DNA of 64,000 nucleotides from Sideroxydans sp. (GTDB taxonomy: Bacteria > Pseudomonadota > Gammaproteobacteria > Burkholderiales > Gallionellaceae). Both the position numbers and the translations under genes were made by a program. Under the pieces are notes generated by a model. That model was given only the letters and a program-made list of their open reading frames with translations. It had not been told where the DNA came from and did no database searches. Shown here piece by piece: positions 32,047-44,263 of the stretch (position 1 is its first letter; each line of letters opens with the position of its first letter). The stretch is taken from the NCBI GenBank assembly GCA_028707175.1, contig JAQTUV010000003.1, forward strand, positions 248,001 through 312,000. Direction: 5' to 3'.

Positions 32047-34884
32047 CTATTTAAGGCATTTATGAGCGATCAGCGCTTCAAATTCTGCGATAGGGATTGG
32101 CTTGCTGAACAGATAACCTTGAAAAAACGCACATCCATAGCGATGCAGTAATTTGAACTGAGATTCAGTCTCAACGCCTTCCGCGATGACATCCACTTCA
32201 AAATTCATTCCTAAGTCGACAATCATCATCACCATCACCTTGTCACCTGTATCGCTCGCCAAATTGCGCACAAATGATTGATCAATCTTGAGTTGGGACA
32301 GCGGCAAACGCTTGAGGTAAGACAATGATGAATAGCCCGTACCAAAATCATCCATTGAAAAGCTGACACCAAAATCTTTTAGACTCCGCATCTTGGTAAT
32401 TGTGTCTTCCACATCTTCCAACACCAAGCTTTCAGTCAATTCCAACTTAAGCAATACTGGGTTAATTTGGTATTGGGTAACGACGGCTACGACTTGATCA
32501 ATAAAATCAGGCTGGCGAAATTGCTTTACACTCACATTGACAGCCAAGGTTAGATTTTTAAATCTTGGGTCAGTCTGCCATTCTTTGATCTGCGCACAAG
32601 CTGTTTCCAGCACCCATGCCCCTATAGGTAAAATCAGCCCAGTCTCTTCTGCAAGTGGAATGAATTGATTAGGTGGAATCATGCCACGCAAAGGGTGCAT
32701 CCAGCGCAGCAAGACTTCGGCCCCCTGCGCACTGCCGTTGGCATTCACTTGGATCTGATAATAAAGTTCGAACTGCCTTTGTTCTAAAGCCTCATGTAAG
32801 TCACTCTCCAGTGCAGCTCGTGTTTCGATTGCAGTCTGCATGGAAGGATCAAAGAAACGAATCGCATTACGCCCCGAATCTTTCGCGCGATACATTGCCA
32901 TATCCGACCACTTGAGCAATTGCTCCAAGCTTTCTTCATGGTTACGGAAAATGGTAACGCCGATACTGGAAGTGCAATGATGTGTAATCACATCATTAGA
33001 GCCGGCTCTCTCAATTTGGTAGGGTTTTGCCAAGGACTCTCTGATCTTTTCTGCCACGATCTCGGCTTGTACAACTGCCTCTGATAAGCTTTCAGATAGC
33101 CCATCCAGCATCACTACAAACTCATCCCCTCCAAATCGAGCAGCACTATCCTCTTGACGAATACAACTCAATATTCGGTTTGCCACCTCAAGCAGCAACA
33201 GATCCCCAACATCGTGGCCATGCAAATCATTAAGCGATTTGAAATGATCAAGATCCAGAAACAACAATGCACCATGGCGATGCGTGCGTTTACAGGAGAT
33301 CAATGCCTTACTCAATCGATCCAATAAAAGTCGGCGGTTAGGCAACTTGGTCAAAGCGTCATAAAACGCTAAGTCATGCATCTGCGCTTCAAGCTGTTTA
33401 CGCTCAGTAATGTCGTGGATGATCGAGAATAACAATGATCGTCCATCCACCTCGACTGGTGAAGAATACACTTCAACTGTCCGCACATCGCCGTTTGCAA
33501 GACGATGAGGGAAAACAAAATAATTACGCTCTTCTAATAGTGCTTGTTTACGTTCTTTTAAGATTTCGTTCGCAGACATGGTATTGATATGCTCGATATT
33601 CATCCTCAGCATCTGCTCGATGGTATACCCGTAATATCGACTTGCAGCCAAGTTCGCACTCACAATATCGCCGCTGTTTGGATCAATCATCAACATCGGT
33701 GATGAATGTCGCTCAAACATCAAACGGAAGCGCGCTTCACTTTCCCGCAACTCTTGTGTGCGTTGCAACACTTTAACTTCCAAGGAGGCATTATTCAGCC
33801 GCAATTCCTCATCCAATTTATCTCGCTCGCAATAGCTACTACTTAATTGGCGATTTTTTCTAGCCAAATACAATGCAAGCGCCATCAAACCCGACAGCAG
33901 CAACAAACCGCCCGCGATCAATTCATTAACATATTTTTTGATGACGTCATTCAGATCAAATTGGTCGGCCCGATCTGGATTCATCTTCAAACGTAACATC
34001 ACAGCTTCCACGGGCGCATAGTTGCCCGGCGGAGAAAAGCCGTAGTATTTGCCGCTCTTTGCGGCATCATCATCCGGTGTGATATTTAATAATGCGAGCG
34101 AAACAGCCTTGATCAGTTTTTCAGGCACCCCCGGCGCAACTGAGAATGCCCATTCCGGATACAACTCGGTGGAAAGCATCTGCGGGAATTTCTCTGCGGG
34201 TTGCAAATTCAGCACATGCAACTCATCTCGCTTAATCTTACCCTCGCTCACCATGCTCTCCAAAATCCCAGTGCGGACAAAACCGATATCAGCCTCCCCC
34301 TTCAACACTTGAAGCACCGGATTATCCTGCGGCATCCCGGTGAAATTCACTTTCTTTGCTTCGCTGATCTGTATGCCCCGCTCGAACAATGTCCAGCGTT
34401 GCACCAAGTAGCCCCCAAAGGATTTTTCCGCTACAGAAGAGACCGTCTTACCTCGAACATCAGCTAATTCTTGGATATCTTTTCTATCCGCTCTGGCAAA
34501 GATCACACCACCAAATGAATCGACCGGATGCCCTGCGGCTAGGGGCATTAAAGTGGCGATAACCGCCAAACCATTGTGTTGGCGCGTGGCAACATAATGC
34601 TCGGGATTGGTCAGAATAAAATCGAAGCGATTTTGGTCGACAGCCTTATCCAATTCAGGAAAGAACATCGGCTCCATCGTAAAGTGATAACCACCTGCAA
34701 CATGTGCATTTAGATAATCGTTGGTTGCCTGCCACTGTTGGCGAGTGGCCTCTATCGCACGAAACGACAACACACCGATACGCACCTCTTTATCTTCTGC
34801 AAATGCAGAAGATATCGTTGCCAGCAACAACATGGTCAACACGCTACTGATTACTTTGTGGCCGAAGGATCTCACCTCATCCAA
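32047..34884 (-). CDS. PhnD-like sensor, PAS, GGDEF and EAL protein
   Basis: A 945-aa membrane protein of cyclic-di-GMP turnover. Signal/TM at 1-28. A periplasmic phosphonate/phosphite-type binding domain spans about 33-310 (VRIGVLSFRA, LTNPEHYVATR). A TM segment lies near 318-338, PAS at about 385-500, GGDEF at about 515-675 with intact GGDEF, and EAL at about 690-935. The EAL signature reads EVLLRW, a variant seen in active enzymes. The substrate of the sensor may be an oxyanion. It overlaps the upstream GGDEF gene by 8 bp. Confidence 0.93.
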   Translation of the reverse strand: MDEVRSFGHKVISSVLTMLLLATISSAFAEDKEVRIGVLSFRAIEATRQQWQATNDYLNAHVAGGYHFTMEPMFFPELDKAVDQNRFDFILTNPEHYVATRQHNGLAVIATLMPLAAGHPVDSFGGVIFARADRKDIQELADVRGKTVSSVAEKSFGGYLVQRWTLFERGIQISEAKKVNFTGMPQDNPVLQVLKGEADIGFVRTGILESMVSEGKIKRDELHVLNLQPAEKFPQMLSTELYPEWAFSVAPGVPEKLIKAVSLALLNITPDDDAAKSGKYYGFSPPGNYAPVEAVMLRLKMNPDRADQFDLNDVIKKYVNELIAGGLLLLSGLMALALYLARKNRQLSSSYCERDKLDEELRLNNASLEVKVLQRTQELRESEARFRLMFERHSSPMLMIDPNSGDIVSANLAASRYYGYTIEQMLRMNIEHINTMSANEILKERKQALLEERNYFVFPHRLANGDVRTVEVYSSPVEVDGRSLLFSIIHDITERKQLEAQMHDLAFYDALTKLPNRRLLLDRLSKALISCKRTHRHGALLFLDLDHFKSLNDLHGHDVGDLLLLEVANRILSCIRQEDSAARFGGDEFVVMLDGLSESLSEAVVQAEIVAEKIRESLAKPYQIERAGSNDVITHHCTSSIGVTIFRNHEESLEQLLKWSDMAMYRAKDSGRNAIRFFDPSMQTAIETRAALESDLHEALEQRQFELYYQIQVNANGSAQGAEVLLRWMHPLRGMIPPNQFIPLAEETGLILPIGAWVLETACAQIKEWQTDPRFKNLTLAVNVSVKQFRQPDFIDQVVAVVTQYQINPVLLKLELTESLVLEDVEDTITKMRSLKDFGVSFSMDDFGTGYSSLSYLKRLPLSQLKIDQSFVRNLASDTGDKVMVMMIVDLGMNFEVDVIAEGVETESQFKLLHRYGCAFFQGYLFSKPIPIAEFEALIAHKCLK

Positions 34885-36583
34885 CCTTATTAGTAGACGA
34901 TCTCACACAATTTCGCCCTGCATCTTTCGCTGCATACAAGGCTGCATCAACCTGCTGCAACATCCCATCCAGTGTTTGCGGAGAGTTTGGATGATGTGCG
35001 CCTATACTGACCGTGAATGAAAATGAGCGTTGCCCCGTTTGAATAGTAAGCGCAGCCACCTCAATTCGAATACGCTCTGCAATAAGAAGTAAGTCTTGTT
35101 CGTTGCAATTGGGCAAGAGCAACAAAAATTCCTCCCCGCCCCATCGACCAGCATGATCATAGCTACGCTTGTTTGAGCGCAAAATATTTGCTGTAGCACA
35201 TAAAGCGATATCTCCTGCGGCATGGCCATAGGTGTCGTTCACATTTTTAAAGTGATCTAGATCGAACAGTAAAATCCCCAACGATCCACTTTGTCTAGTT
35301 TGCCTAGATACCTCATGCGCAAAACGCTCCATCATCCCGCGTCGATTCAACAACTCAGTCAAAGGATCCACCTCCGTTAGACGTTGCAAATCCTGAGTTC
35401 GATCCTTCACCTTTTGCTCCAAATCGTGATTCGTTTTTTGCACCACGCTCACCATATGACGGAAAGAGTCTGCCAAAGCAGCAACCTCACCTTTTCCCAT
35501 CGTAGGTAATTTGACATCATAGATGCCATGCTGAATATCCTCAGTTGCACGTTGTAACTGCCCAATTGGTTTAAGTACCCAACGCTGTAAGAAAAAATTC
35601 AAAATCAATAAGGCGATTAAAAACAAGAAACCAAATACGAGCGGCAACCAAACAAAGCCATGAATAGCGGCTAAACTTTTTTCATTCATCAGCGTCAGGT
35701 CATACCACCCCACCTCGGGGAGATAGGCGATACCAAGCAAATTCCTCTCACCACGAAAATCCACCCACATCGTACTCACCTGACCTGGGACAGCACGCTG
35801 ACTCAGCTGCGTTGCCAATTCGCGTAAGTGAGACATTTCAGTTTGATTACTAAATAACACATCGACTTTAAGACGCTCGCTTTCATCCTTTGCCAAACTC
35901 GCGTAGTCGATCAATTTGGGATCGGAAGAAAGCTGGATGGCAAAGTTCTCATCAACAAAGAAATTGTGCACGCCCGGTTGCTCAATCCCCACACTTTCCT
36001 TCAAGAATTCAGTCAAATCAATGCCTGTGCCGACCACGCCTAGCACTTCGTTATTTTTCTTGAGTAACACATTGATCCAAACCTTGACCAACCCCAGATG
36101 CACATCGGGGTCGAGATTGATTTGACACTCCTTGCCATCAATTAATGTCGCGTAAAACCAAGCATCGTTCTGCTGATGTGGCGAAAGCGTATAGCGATAT
36201 TGATTTCTCGAATACTTTCCTGAAGCATCATTGAAATAATAATTGTTACTCCTAGAAAAGGCGGCGAAATAACTGTGGTCACGAAAGTTGAAACGATACT
36301 GTTCCATCACTGCAATCGCGCGCGATCTCACCGCCGCATTACGCTCATCTTGTGCTATCTCGAGCAGTGCTGGCTCTGTAGCCATCTGGCGCGCCAGCCT
36401 AATTTCACGAATGAGAGGGGATAAGGTTCGGTATTTATCAAATAATACTTGGCGTTGGGCAAACTCTTTTCCCCATTGCTCATTGATCGCATTCAACATC
36501 ATGTTGAATGACAACCAAGACAGCAGCGCAAACATCACAAAAATAGCAACGCGTAACAACAAGAACCGAGTATTCAGTTTCAT
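34877..36583 (-). CDS. HAMP-GGDEF diguanylate cyclase with periplasmic sensor
   Basis: A 568-aa inner-membrane protein. TM1 at about 7-30, a periplasmic Cache-like sensor at about 35-305, TM2 at about 308-332, HAMP at about 335-390, a short coiled coil, and GGDEF at about 400-565. The active site is intact as GGEEF (RWGGEEFLLLLP). Probably makes c-di-GMP. It overlaps the PhnD-GGDEF-EAL gene by 8 bp, so the two are translationally coupled. Confidence 0.93.
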   Translation of the reverse strand: MKLNTRFLLLRVAIFVMFALLSWLSFNMMLNAINEQWGKEFAQRQVLFDKYRTLSPLIREIRLARQMATEPALLEIAQDERNAAVRSRAIAVMEQYRFNFRDHSYFAAFSRSNNYYFNDASGKYSRNQYRYTLSPHQQNDAWFYATLIDGKECQINLDPDVHLGLVKVWINVLLKKNNEVLGVVGTGIDLTEFLKESVGIEQPGVHNFFVDENFAIQLSSDPKLIDYASLAKDESERLKVDVLFSNQTEMSHLRELATQLSQRAVPGQVSTMWVDFRGERNLLGIAYLPEVGWYDLTLMNEKSLAAIHGFVWLPLVFGFLFLIALLILNFFLQRWVLKPIGQLQRATEDIQHGIYDVKLPTMGKGEVAALADSFRHMVSVVQKTNHDLEQKVKDRTQDLQRLTEVDPLTELLNRRGMMERFAHEVSRQTRQSGSLGILLFDLDHFKNVNDTYGHAAGDIALCATANILRSNKRSYDHAGRWGGEEFLLLLPNCNEQDLLLIAERIRIEVAALTIQTGQRSFSFTVSIGAHHPNSPQTLDGMLQQVDAALYAAKDAGRNCVRSSTNKVG

Positions 36584-36697
36584 AATTATTTCTTGCTCAG
36601 AAAAAACAACACGAGTTTTGGCTTAAATACCTGAAGAAAAACCGAGCCCCTTATTCAGCTACCCCATCAAAGCCTATTATTCTTACCCCAGTGGGGA

Positions 36698-37924
36698 TTA
36701 GACACCTACTGCCTTTTCCCAACAAGTCTGAAGATGCGAATCTACACATAACACCACACCACGATCGAGCTTCCCTTCATCCACCATCTCATTAAGAATC
36801 TCCATGATTTCATCAGGCTGCAAAGAATCACGATAGGGACGTTTTTGCGCCAAAGCTTGGAACACGTCAGCCACGGCCACGATGCGTGCCTCGATAGCCA
36901 AACCTTCGGTAGAAAGATGATAGGGGTAGCCAGAACCATCCGCACGTTCATGATGCAAAGCAGCCCATTGCGTGACTTTTTCTAACCCTTTTATGTTTTT
37001 CAGGATGGTATAAGTATCAAAACTATGGCGCTGGATTTGAGCGTACTCCGCCGGCGTCAACTTGCCAGGTTTATCAAGTAGCGCATCGGGCTGGCGTAAC
37101 TTACCGATATCATGCAATAGCCCTGCCAACTCCAACATTTCACAACTCACCTTGGATAGTTCGAACAATTCGCCAAGATAGCGCGACAAACGCGCCACGC
37201 CATCTGAGTGTGATTTAGTGAAAGGACTCTTGGCATCGACGATGTAAGAAAAAATGCGCACAATGCTGCGCAACTCTTCAAAATCCATCTCACGTTGAGT
37301 CGTCTCAGACAGCCACACCGACACATAACCTGAGACATGCTCACTCTCAAGGGATAGCCAAAATGCTTCTGAGCGGGACACTTGCATAAAGGCATCCACC
37401 AACTCTGGGCAGAACCAATCGCCGCGCTTCTCAAATATCTTCATGCGAATCTCCTCTCGGCCCAGCAGAAGATTAGATTGATCCACCATAAAACCAAGTG
37501 ACAGCACATCCACCCTATCCACCATATAGATGCAGTTCGCAGCGAACTTGACCTCCTCAGGCAGATCCATGTCTTTCAATTCTGACCAATGGGTATGGTG
37601 ATAACGCACAACTGGTGCAAGATGCGCGAGTAATGGGCAGGTGTTCAACAACACAGCCCCGATCATGCAGTGGTCCCCCTCCTTCTCCCATTCGAACTGC
37701 GCCAAGCGTGAGTGAACAAGTGTCTTGGACACCCCACAATCATGCAGGATGGCAGCTTGGAACAAATCATCCATACGTTGCCCACGCCAACCCATCTGCT
37801 TGCCACATTCCGCCGCCATGTAAGCCACACGTTTGCCATGGTGGATATGTGTCACCCCTACTAGATCGAGCGCATCTGACAGCGAATAAACCGCTTCGTG
37901 TAGATTGATATTGAATATTGTCAT
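36698..37924 (-). CDS. HD-GYP domain phosphodiesterase
   Basis: A 408-aa soluble protein. The N-terminal part has its own HD-like pattern (GKRVAYMAAECG, ILHDCGVS). The C-terminal HD-GYP domain (about 225-400) has LLHDIGKL and HHERADGSGYPYHL, the signature for c-di-GMP hydrolysis. The start ATG at 37924 has AGAGGAAG 6 bp upstream; the open frame reaches 38005. It stands on its own between the GGDEF genes. The doubled HD arrangement is typical of tandem HD/HD-GYP proteins. Confidence 0.9.
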   Translation of the reverse strand: MTIFNINLHEAVYSLSDALDLVGVTHIHHGKRVAYMAAECGKQMGWRGQRMDDLFQAAILHDCGVSKTLVHSRLAQFEWEKEGDHCMIGAVLLNTCPLLAHLAPVVRYHHTHWSELKDMDLPEEVKFAANCIYMVDRVDVLSLGFMVDQSNLLLGREEIRMKIFEKRGDWFCPELVDAFMQVSRSEAFWLSLESEHVSGYVSVWLSETTQREMDFEELRSIVRIFSYIVDAKSPFTKSHSDGVARLSRYLGELFELSKVSCEMLELAGLLHDIGKLRQPDALLDKPGKLTPAEYAQIQRHSFDTYTILKNIKGLEKVTQWAALHHERADGSGYPYHLSTEGLAIEARIVAVADVFQALAQKRPYRDSLQPDEIMEILNEMVDEGKLDRGVVLCVDSHLQTCWEKAVGV

Positions 37925-38210
37925 TGATTGCTTCCTCTCGTTGAAGCTTATATCGGCAGATATCCTGCATAGCTGAGTCGCAATGCCAGACCACGCACTC
38001 TCCACGCAAAGAGTCGATCATCTTCCCGACAATAAAGGCGCCCTCATCCTCGGACAAGCGATGAACAACACAGCCAGTTGGGGCTCTTGGCCTTGCGCCT
38101 GATTCGGCGCATGTTCTAAACGGTCGCCCGACGAATACCTCTTAGGAAGCCGCTAAGCAAACGAGTCTGCGCACACAAATAATTTCTGAGATTGATCTTG
38201 CTGAAGATGT

Positions 38211-41099
38211 TTACGATCTCCCCTTCTGCAAGTCTGCTTCAAACTGACTTAGCGGAACGGGATGTCCGAAATAATAGCCTTGAAAGGTATGGCAGCCGCG
38301 CTGCTCTAAAAACGCCTGCTGCTCTTTGGTCTCAACCCCCTCGGCGATAACGTTCAAACCGAGCGCTTCCGTCATAGCGATAATGGTTTGCACAATAGCA
38401 GCATCATTAGGGTCGGTGGTGATATCGCGTACGAAGCTCTGATCAATCTTAATCTGATCCAGTGGCAATAACTTCAAATATTGTAATGATGAATAGCCTG
38501 TACCAAAGTCGTCCATGGAAAAACTGATACCAAGCAATTTCAATTCACGCATCTTGGCGATGGTGTCTTCTACATTCTCCAACACAGTACTTTCCGTCAA
38601 CTCTAGCTTGAGGTGCGAAGGTTTCGCCCCCGTCTCTACCAATACGCGACGCACTTGATCGACGAAATCTTTCTTACGGAATTGTTTGGCACTCACGTTG
38701 ACAGCCAAGGTCAAGTCGCAGGTGACACTTTCCTGATGCCACTCCTTCAATTGTGTGCACGCGGTACGCAAAGCCCACAAGCCCATCTCGACGATTTGTC
38801 CCGTCTCTTCTGCCAACGGGATGAACTGCGCAGGCGAGACTAAGCCACGTTGTGGGTGTTTCCAGCGCATCAACACCTCTGCTCCTAGCGTACGACGGCG
38901 GCTATCTACTTGTATCTGATAAAACAGATGTAATTGATCATTTTGCAACGCTTGGTCTAACTCGGCCTCTAATTCGATACGCGCATCGATCGCTTCTTGC
39001 ATGGCGGGATCATAGAAGCGAATCGTATTGCGTCCAGCTTGCTTCGCTTGATACATAGCGATGTCAGCGTACTTCAGCAATGCCTCAAGCGTTTCTTCAT
39101 GTCCTTTAAATATCACTACACCGATACTCGGTGAAGTTTGATGGGCATATTCCTGCAGGACATAGCGATTGCTCAAAGCGACACGTATTTTCTCCGCCAC
39201 CAATTCAGCCTGCGTCGCGGCTTCAGCCTGAATACTGCTCAAGCCCTCGAGTACGACGACGAACTCATCCCCCCCCAAACGAGCGACCGTATCACCTTCG
39301 CGCATCGAGTCCTGCAGACGTTCAGCGACCTCGCGCAACAACAGGTCCCCAACGTCATGACCTTTTGAGTCGTTGAGTTTTTTGAAGTTATCCAAGTCCA
39401 GCAACATCAAAGCACCGTAATGCCCGTTACGCGCGCTGACTGCCAATGCCTGCAGTGCGCGCTCCATCAAGAGGCGACGATTTGCTAGATGCGTGAGTGC
39501 GTCATAGAACGCGAGTTGATGGATATGCAGTTCTTTTTCTTTGCGTTCTGAAATGTCGAGGAAAGTGGCGACCGCACCGATGATCTCGTCATCCTTAAGG
39601 ATAGGATGAGACCAATACTCCACAGGAACGGCCACTCCATCTTTACGCCAAAAGACCTCTTTGTCAGAATTGACAGAGTGATTGATCTTAAACGCCTGAT
39701 ACATGATGCATTCATTTGCAGGATAGGATCTTCCATCGGTATGTGAATGATGGATTAAGGTATGGATATGCTGCCCCAACACCTCCTCTGCTTTCTCAAA
39801 GCCTAGGATGGTGAGAAAGGCTTTGTTGACGAAGGTGCAGTTTCCCTCTGTGTCTACGCCGTACATCCCTTCAGTGATGGAATCCATCATGCGTTGTAGA
39901 TCGAAGCGTGACTCTTCCAAAGCCAACTGTGCCGCCTTTAGGTCACGAACGTCTCGGCAAGAACCATAGACCCTTCCGTTCGGCAATAACACAGCATTCA
40001 ATTCCATGGGGATTTTGATGCCGTCTTTGGTCATCAGACGTATCTCGAACACATGACGCTTGTTAGTGGCAATGATCTGCTTAGCACCATAGCGATAAGC
40101 CTCTCGCCAATGTTCTGGCACCAAGTCAAATACAGTCATGGCGTATAACGTTTCTCGGTCATAACCAAGCAGTTCGATGACGTTGTCATTGATATATTCG
40201 ATGCGTCCACTTTGTTCGGTGATGAACACTGCATCGGGGGCGTTTTGCAAAGTCATGCGCAAGCGATCTTCACTGTCTCGTAGTGCTTGAATCATGGCTT
40301 CTGAAACTTGCTCGGTACGTGCCACCAACTCACGATGTACCTTTTCCAGATCCGCCAACTCCTGTGCATTTTTGCGTGCCATGCGCCGATCAAACAGGCT
40401 GGCCAGCAATCCGCCACCAAACCAGACCAGCACCGTCATCGTCAACATCGCCGCCATCACATTGGGATCGATACGCAAGGCATCAGTAAGGCACAACCCA
40501 TTCTCGGGTATTTCCATCCCCAACATCGCGGTGTAATGCATGGACGAGATAGCCACCCCCATCACTACCGCTCCCAACGCGGTGCGCGGGAAGGAAGAGA
40601 GTTTTACCCAGTCTTGTCGATACATGATGAACATCGCCCCCCAAGAGGCGGCAATGGCCATGATGACTGAGAGAATGAATATCCTTGGCTCATAACTGAT
40701 TGAGGGCGTCATCTTGAGCGCCCCCATACCCAGATAGTGCATGCCACTGATGCCCAGCCCCATCAAGATGCCGCTATATAGAATTCGCTTAGGCTTGACG
40801 TATTCTTCACGCAAGACGTGGAATCCAAGTAGCGCGGCGATGACGGCAGGAAACAAAGACAGTACGCTGAGCCGTGTATCAAAACCAATCGGGACAGGCA
40901 GATGGAAAGCTAACATACCGATGAAATGCATTGACCAGATGGCGACGCCAAGCGTGCTTCCACCCGCCACCATCCAAATCGCGGCAGTACGCCCCTTATT
41001 CTCTCGCATGCGCTGAGCATGGGTCAGCGCCGTGTAAGAGCCAACGATGGCAATCAGCACGGATAAGACAATGAGCGGAAGGTTCCAGATAATTGGCAC
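38211..41099 (-). CDS. MHYT-PAS-PAS-GGDEF-EAL protein
   Basis: A 962-aa membrane protein. The N-terminal MHYT domain (about 5-240, seven helices) has three MHxxxM motifs: MHFIGM, MHYLGM and MHYTAM, proposed to bind a metal and sense gases. Two PAS domains (about 270-390, 395-520), GGDEF (about 525-690, GGDEF intact) and EAL (about 705-955, EVLMRW variant) follow. The GGDEF-EAL half is a clear paralogue of the 32.0-34.9 kb protein. Divergent from acnA. Confidence 0.93.
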   Translation of the reverse strand: MPIIWNLPLIVLSVLIAIVGSYTALTHAQRMRENKGRTAAIWMVAGGSTLGVAIWSMHFIGMLAFHLPVPIGFDTRLSVLSLFPAVIAALLGFHVLREEYVKPKRILYSGILMGLGISGMHYLGMGALKMTPSISYEPRIFILSVIMAIAASWGAMFIMYRQDWVKLSSFPRTALGAVVMGVAISSMHYTAMLGMEIPENGLCLTDALRIDPNVMAAMLTMTVLVWFGGGLLASLFDRRMARKNAQELADLEKVHRELVARTEQVSEAMIQALRDSEDRLRMTLQNAPDAVFITEQSGRIEYINDNVIELLGYDRETLYAMTVFDLVPEHWREAYRYGAKQIIATNKRHVFEIRLMTKDGIKIPMELNAVLLPNGRVYGSCRDVRDLKAAQLALEESRFDLQRMMDSITEGMYGVDTEGNCTFVNKAFLTILGFEKAEEVLGQHIHTLIHHSHTDGRSYPANECIMYQAFKINHSVNSDKEVFWRKDGVAVPVEYWSHPILKDDEIIGAVATFLDISERKEKELHIHQLAFYDALTHLANRRLLMERALQALAVSARNGHYGALMLLDLDNFKKLNDSKGHDVGDLLLREVAERLQDSMREGDTVARLGGDEFVVVLEGLSSIQAEAATQAELVAEKIRVALSNRYVLQEYAHQTSPSIGVVIFKGHEETLEALLKYADIAMYQAKQAGRNTIRFYDPAMQEAIDARIELEAELDQALQNDQLHLFYQIQVDSRRRTLGAEVLMRWKHPQRGLVSPAQFIPLAEETGQIVEMGLWALRTACTQLKEWHQESVTCDLTLAVNVSAKQFRKKDFVDQVRRVLVETGAKPSHLKLELTESTVLENVEDTIAKMRELKLLGISFSMDDFGTGYSSLQYLKLLPLDQIKIDQSFVRDITTDPNDAAIVQTIIAMTEALGLNVIAEGVETKEQQAFLEQRGCHTFQGYYFGHPVPLSQFEADLQKGRS

Positions 41100-41455
41100 T
41101 TCAATCCTTATCGTTTATTTGATCCAAGTCTATGCTACGCGATGACACTCTGAGCCCTAAGTAGGAAAAGCACCGATAAACCTTCTTCTTATTGTTGCTT
41201 AAATCCAATAGACGATGGTGACCACGCCACTTATCCCAATGCCTCTATCGGCATTCATTTCATAACCTTTAGCTGGCGGACTGAAACAGTCGCCCTCAAT
41301 ACTCACTATCTTAGGGACGTGAATCTAGCATTAATCATATTAATAGTGATTATTGAGCTGAATTTCATCGCGTTTTATAAGCTTTGCGACGAACTTATTC
41401 GTCATGCTCACTATATAATCGCGCATCACTTTTCTTCCACTTCGGAGCCCCTGCC
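41100..41455. other. 356-bp intergenic region upstream of acnA and the MHYT gene
   Basis: A divergent regulatory region with an AT-rich centre (about 41320-41360). A TATAAT box lies at 41414-41419, 36 bp before the acnA start, with no good -35 at normal spacing. I see no gene, tRNA or repeat here. Confidence 0.5.
41414..41419 (+). promoter_or_regulatory. TATAAT box upstream of acnA
   Basis: A perfect -10 hexamer in a suitable place for acnA transcription; the -35 is weak or absent. Confidence 0.4.
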
Positions 41456-44143
<2,688 letters not shown>

Positions 44144-44170
44144 GCGCCAGCGTTTAGTTCACATTGTTGC

Positions 44171-44206
44171 AAAAGAAGAAGCCCGCGAAAGCGGGCTTCT
44201 TCTTTT
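44171..44206. terminator. strong intrinsic terminator after acnA
   Basis: A perfect 16-bp stem (AAAAGAAGAAGCCCGC paired with its complement) around a GAAA tetraloop, ending in TTCTTCTTTT. It lies 28 bp after the acnA stop and between convergent genes, so it can act in both directions. Confidence 0.95.
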
Positions 44207-44263
44207 GAAATCTTCCAATGCGCCACAGGATTACATTTAACAAAATTATAGTGTCCAAATAAC

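Noticed and set aside
37767-38057. 96-aa minus-strand open frame overlapping the HD-GYP gene
   Set aside because: Most of it overlaps the HD-GYP coding region in another frame and there is no credible start or ribosome site; kept only as a low-interest finding for its upstream part.
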